From: Nitrospirota bacterium | GTDB lineage: Bacteria; Nitrospirota; Thermodesulfovibrionia; SZUA-242 | Assembly (NCBI GenBank): GCA_027021335.1 | Contig: JALUUO010000057.1 | Coordinates: 1 to 43,084, forward strand | Direction of reading: 5' to 3' | DNA length: 43,084 nt | In this document: positions 41,759 through 43,084 of the stretch, piece after piece | How positions within the stretch are numbered: the stretch's first letter is position 1 | How the letters are laid out: each line of letters begins with the position of its first letter | Notes under the pieces: generated by a model | What the model saw: the letters and a program-made list of their open reading frames with translations, nothing else | Told to the model about the DNA's origin: nothing | The model's database searches: none | Made by a program: the position numbers and the translations under genes

Positions 41759-41788
41759 TTGACAGATACACCGGAAAAGAAATAAAAT
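41759..41788 (+). promoter_or_regulatory. Candidate promoter for rpsU
   Basis: TTGACA (41759-41764) and TAAAAT (41783-41788) with an 18-base spacer, about 100 bases before the rpsU start. The minus-strand OMP gene diverges 80 bases to the left. Confidence 0.55.
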
Positions 41789-41886
41789 AACACCTTCTAT
41801 CATAGGAAATTCGGGTTTTTTGCCAAAAATACGCTCAGGATCTGATCGTATTAACACTGCCCGGGAATTGGGGTGAGTCTTAAGTT

Positions 41887-42075
41887 TTGGAAATTAAAGT
41901 ACAGGACAACCAAGTTGACAAGGCGCTGAAATCGTTGAAACTCAAAATGGCCAAGGATGGCCTTTTGAGGGACATAAAACGTCATACCTACTATGAGAAA
42001 CCTTCTGTAAAGCGGAAGCGTAAACAGGCTGAGGCAAGAAAAAAGAGAGCCAAGGCTATGCGTGGCAGGAGATAG
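41887..42075 (+). CDS. rpsU: 30S ribosomal protein S21, TTG start
   Basis: 62 residues, very basic, with the S21 pattern MEIKVQDNQVDKALKSLKLKMAKDG, LLRDIKRHTYYEKPSVKRKRKQAEARKK and an Arg-rich C-terminus. S21 helps 30S subunits bind initiation regions. The start codon is TTG at 41887, placing the conserved Glu as residue 2, with GGGGTGAG about ten bases upstream. The next ATG would cut off the first 20 residues. It is monocistronic, with a promoter candidate at 41759 and a strong intrinsic terminator at 42079-42110. Confidence 0.95.
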   Translation: MEIKVQDNQVDKALKSLKLKMAKDGLLRDIKRHTYYEKPSVKRKRKQAEARKKRAKAMRGRR

Positions 42076-42078
42076 ATG

Positions 42079-42110
42079 AAAAAAGGCCCGGTTATAACCG
42101 GGCCTTTTTT
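42079..42110 (+). terminator. Intrinsic terminator of rpsU
   Basis: The 32 bases form a perfect palindrome: an A-run, the stem GGCCCGGTT, AT at the loop, the complementary stem AACCGGGCC, then six T. It begins four bases after the rpsU stop. The A- and T-runs make it bidirectional. Confidence 0.95.
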
Positions 42111-42147
42111 GTGTGTGCCCGGCATGGAAACTTTAGGAAACTATAGG

Positions 42148-42252
42148 ATGTTAATCAATAAAGCATACGGTTACCGTAACAAAGAACGATTCAAAACAGG
42201 TATCCTTTTTCACTGCGGCGGTTTAAACCTCTACCCAAAAATTAGTCAATGA
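42148..42252 (+). pseudogene. C-terminal fragment of an ISL3-type transposase
   Basis: 34 codons ending at TGA: NKAYGYRNKERFKTGILFHC followed by GGLNLYPKISQ. The pattern [KR]-x-YG[YF]R-N-x-x-x-F-x-x-x-I resembles the extreme C-terminus of ISL3/IS204-family transposases. The frame stays open upstream to about 42121 but shows no further transposase motif. No inverted repeat was located. Identity rests on a short match. Confidence 0.45.
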
Positions 42253-42324
42253 CAAATCACCCCACAAATCCGGAAGAACCATAAAGATGTAGCTAAACTT
42301 ATTGCCTGAAAAGAGATGACAGAT

Positions 42325-42392
42325 AATCGGGATAGGGAGTCTCTCTAGGCCCCATTCCCAGGGCACCGTACTTACGGGCCCGTATGCGGCGT
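42325..42392 (-). mobile_element. Group II intron 3' RNA region (domain V/VI-like) remnant
   Basis: On the minus strand, downstream of the maturase tail, GCCGCATACGG and GTAAGTACGGTGCC (about 42392-42362) can fold like a domain V hairpin with an internal bulge. A GGGGCC...CTCCCTATCCCGAT segment (to about 42325) then resembles domain VI and the intron 3' end. The loop is not a GNRA tetraloop, so the element is probably decayed. Confidence 0.4.
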
Positions 42393-42448
42393 CTGGCCTG
42401 CTGTTTGCAGAGATATTTCATCGGGCAAATCGAATCCATATCAAGTGT

Positions 42449-42622
42449 CTATCGGGCCGTAGCCGGATGATGAATCTTGCACCATAGCTCACGCATGGAA
42501 ATGAGTTCGATCTTTTTGAAGTGTGCATTGTTAAATCCACTGTTAGTGGCAAGTGTTTTTGAAAGCCGCCAGTAGCTTTTGCGCGATAGACCTAAACATA
42601 TGGCAGCGCCTTTGCTAATTCC
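42449..42622 (-). pseudogene. Group II intron maturase/reverse transcriptase, C-terminal fragment
   Basis: The open frame from about residue 'SKGAAICLGLSRKSYW' to the stop reads as the X/DNA-binding end of a group II intron-encoded protein: SRKSYWRLSKTLAT, NNAHFKKIELISMRELW and the terminal IHHPATAR. I recall this ending (YWR.S.TLAT, L.S...LW, HYPATAR) from bacterial maturases. An in-frame GTG at 42646 adds about ten residues that derive from the neighbouring IS21 end, so it is not a true start. The reverse-transcriptase domain is gone. Confidence 0.55.
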
Positions 42623-42623
42623 C

Positions 42624-42713
42624 AATGACAGCCGAAAATTGACCACCCTGAGTTTAGGTTAATGTTAATGATGGTTGCTGGTGTGCGGTCCTTATTAATT
42701 CATACTGATCCAT
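42624..42713 (-). pseudogene. IS21-family remnant: terminal repeat plus istA 5' end
   Basis: From ATG 42713, preceded by AGGAG, the frame reads MDQYELIRTAH and then leaves the family (QQPSLTLT, stop at 42654-42656). The first 11 residues match the start of IstA transposases as I remember them. Next to it GACAGCCGAAAATTGACCAC (42627-42646, plus strand) is an IS21-type terminal repeat. The start of istA next to an element end implies a large internal deletion. Confidence 0.5.
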
Positions 42714-42801
42714 TGTGAGCAACTCCTGATACAGATAGAAAAATTATTGGGACAAAAGGTGGTGCTGGAGGCAATGGAGTAGGCTCTTCAGGATTTACTG
42801 A

Positions 42802-43084
42802 TTACTGTTGCTCAGATTTAGTCTCTCCTTCTGAGCTTACTTTCAGAAATTCCACAAGAGAATCTATCTGCGCCGGAGTGAGCGGACCGCCGCTTGTTTC
42901 GGCAAACCCCGGCATAGAGGTGCCGGATACACCTTCAAGAATTGTTTTCTTCAGCTCGGCCTTGCTTAGCATGCCCAAGCCGGAATAATTCGGATGACAG
43001 ATAAAGCATACAGCATTAAAAAGTATTTCGCCTTTCTTAGAATCTATTTTATTACCTACATGACACTTCCTGCAATTTCCTTGA
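42802..43084 (-). CDS. Multihaem cytochrome c, C-terminal part (runs off the window)
   Basis: 93 codons open to the right edge, stop at 42802-42804. Two haem c sites are present: CRKCH at the very edge and CFICH 24 residues later. GVSGTSMPGFAE supplies a probable Met axial ligand for the second haem, and LTPAQIDSLVEFLKV is the closing helix of a cytochrome c (cytochrome_CBB3/class I) domain. The last residues (SSEGETKSEQQ) are polar. The protein should be periplasmic or membrane-anchored, with its N-terminus beyond the window. It indicates respiratory electron transport. Partial, so subfamily unknown. Confidence 0.85.
   Translation of the reverse strand, partial: QGNCRKCHVGNKIDSKKGEILFNAVCFICHPNYSGLGMLSKAELKKTILEGVSGTSMPGFAETSGGPLTPAQIDSLVEFLKVSSEGETKSEQQ

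Larger units (their letters stand above)
42113..42801. mobile_element. Mobile-element debris (three unrelated remnants)
   Basis: About 690 bases without an intact gene lie between the rpsU terminator and the cytochrome c gene. I read three fragments: a transposase C-terminus (plus strand, 42148-42252), a group II intron maturase tail with its 3' RNA region (minus strand, about 42325-42622), and an IS21-type end plus the first codons of istA (minus strand, about 42624-42713). All are identified from remembered family patterns. The IS21 end abuts the maturase fragment in one reading frame, suggesting insertion into the intron gene followed by deletion. Confidence 0.5.

Noticed and set aside
42740-42800. 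Glycine-rich plus-strand frame (GTKGGAGGNGVGSSG)
   Set aside because: Short, no start or ribosome-binding site, in a region of mobile-element debris and entering the opposite-strand cytochrome gene.
1-43084. CRISPR arrays
   Set aside because: No series of regularly spaced direct repeats and no cas-type gene seen.

Overview
The window is a chromosomal segment of a Gram-negative bacterium. It carries two predicted outer-membrane beta-barrel proteins, Tat translocase genes, LspA, a c-type cytochrome at the right edge and many signal peptides. Base composition is moderate to AT-leaning. The gene set (ClpS/ClpA/Aat, a CbiM-PDGLE cobalt/nickel ECF transporter, Rrf2, the TIGR04282/TIGR04283 glycosyltransferase pair, a stand-alone GNAT N-acetylglutamate synthase type, long HflX) suggests a Desulfobacterota/Nitrospirota-grade lineage. 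This is an inference from gene content; no 16S rRNA is present.

Layout. 13-16414: the N-degron genes clpS-clpA and aat lie on the minus strand but are separated by about 13 kb of envelope-type genes. These are five alkaline-phosphatase-superfamily enzymes (three polytopic 'sulfatase-fold' proteins and two type I phosphodiesterase-like paralogues), a sulfotransferase-like P-loop protein, a tiny ribbon-helix-helix-like protein and a membrane protein resembling the EMC3/DUF106 branch of the Oxa1/YidC superfamily with an extra beta domain. This island is the most unusual part of the window. 16474-20223: a RelA/SpoT-type protein with an intact HD hydrolase site and an eroded synthetase domain, and a secreted beta-propeller-like protein. 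20369-22700: tadA, tRNA-Ser(CGA), two glycosyltransferases and yraN. 22899-28440: a receiver-only response regulator, lspA-hflX and clpB. 28497-31520: a porin and an S1-domain protein. 31626-35545: a DUF6941-like protein, an MFS exporter overlapping recD2. 35770-39363: cbiM-cbiQ-cbiO, an Rrf2 regulator and a GNAT. 39432-41679 (minus): an OMP, tatB, tatC and a small unknown protein. 41887-43084: rpsU, then about 690 bases of mobile-element debris (transposase tail, group II intron tail, IS21 piece), then the C-terminus of a dihaem cytochrome c.

How the genes fit together. ClpS/ClpA and Aat form a bacterial N-end rule module. The island between them probably modifies envelope lipids or glycans: all three 'sulfatases' have Thr where a sulfatase needs formylglycine-forming Cys/Ser, so phospho-transfer or phosphodiester chemistry is more likely than sulfate hydrolysis. 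Within the island, the colinear run starting near 8907 appears to carry aat at its 3' end, so aat expression may now depend on the island's promoter. CbiM/Q/O form a complete metal-uptake ECF transporter. TatB/TatC overlap by 4 bases and are co-translated.
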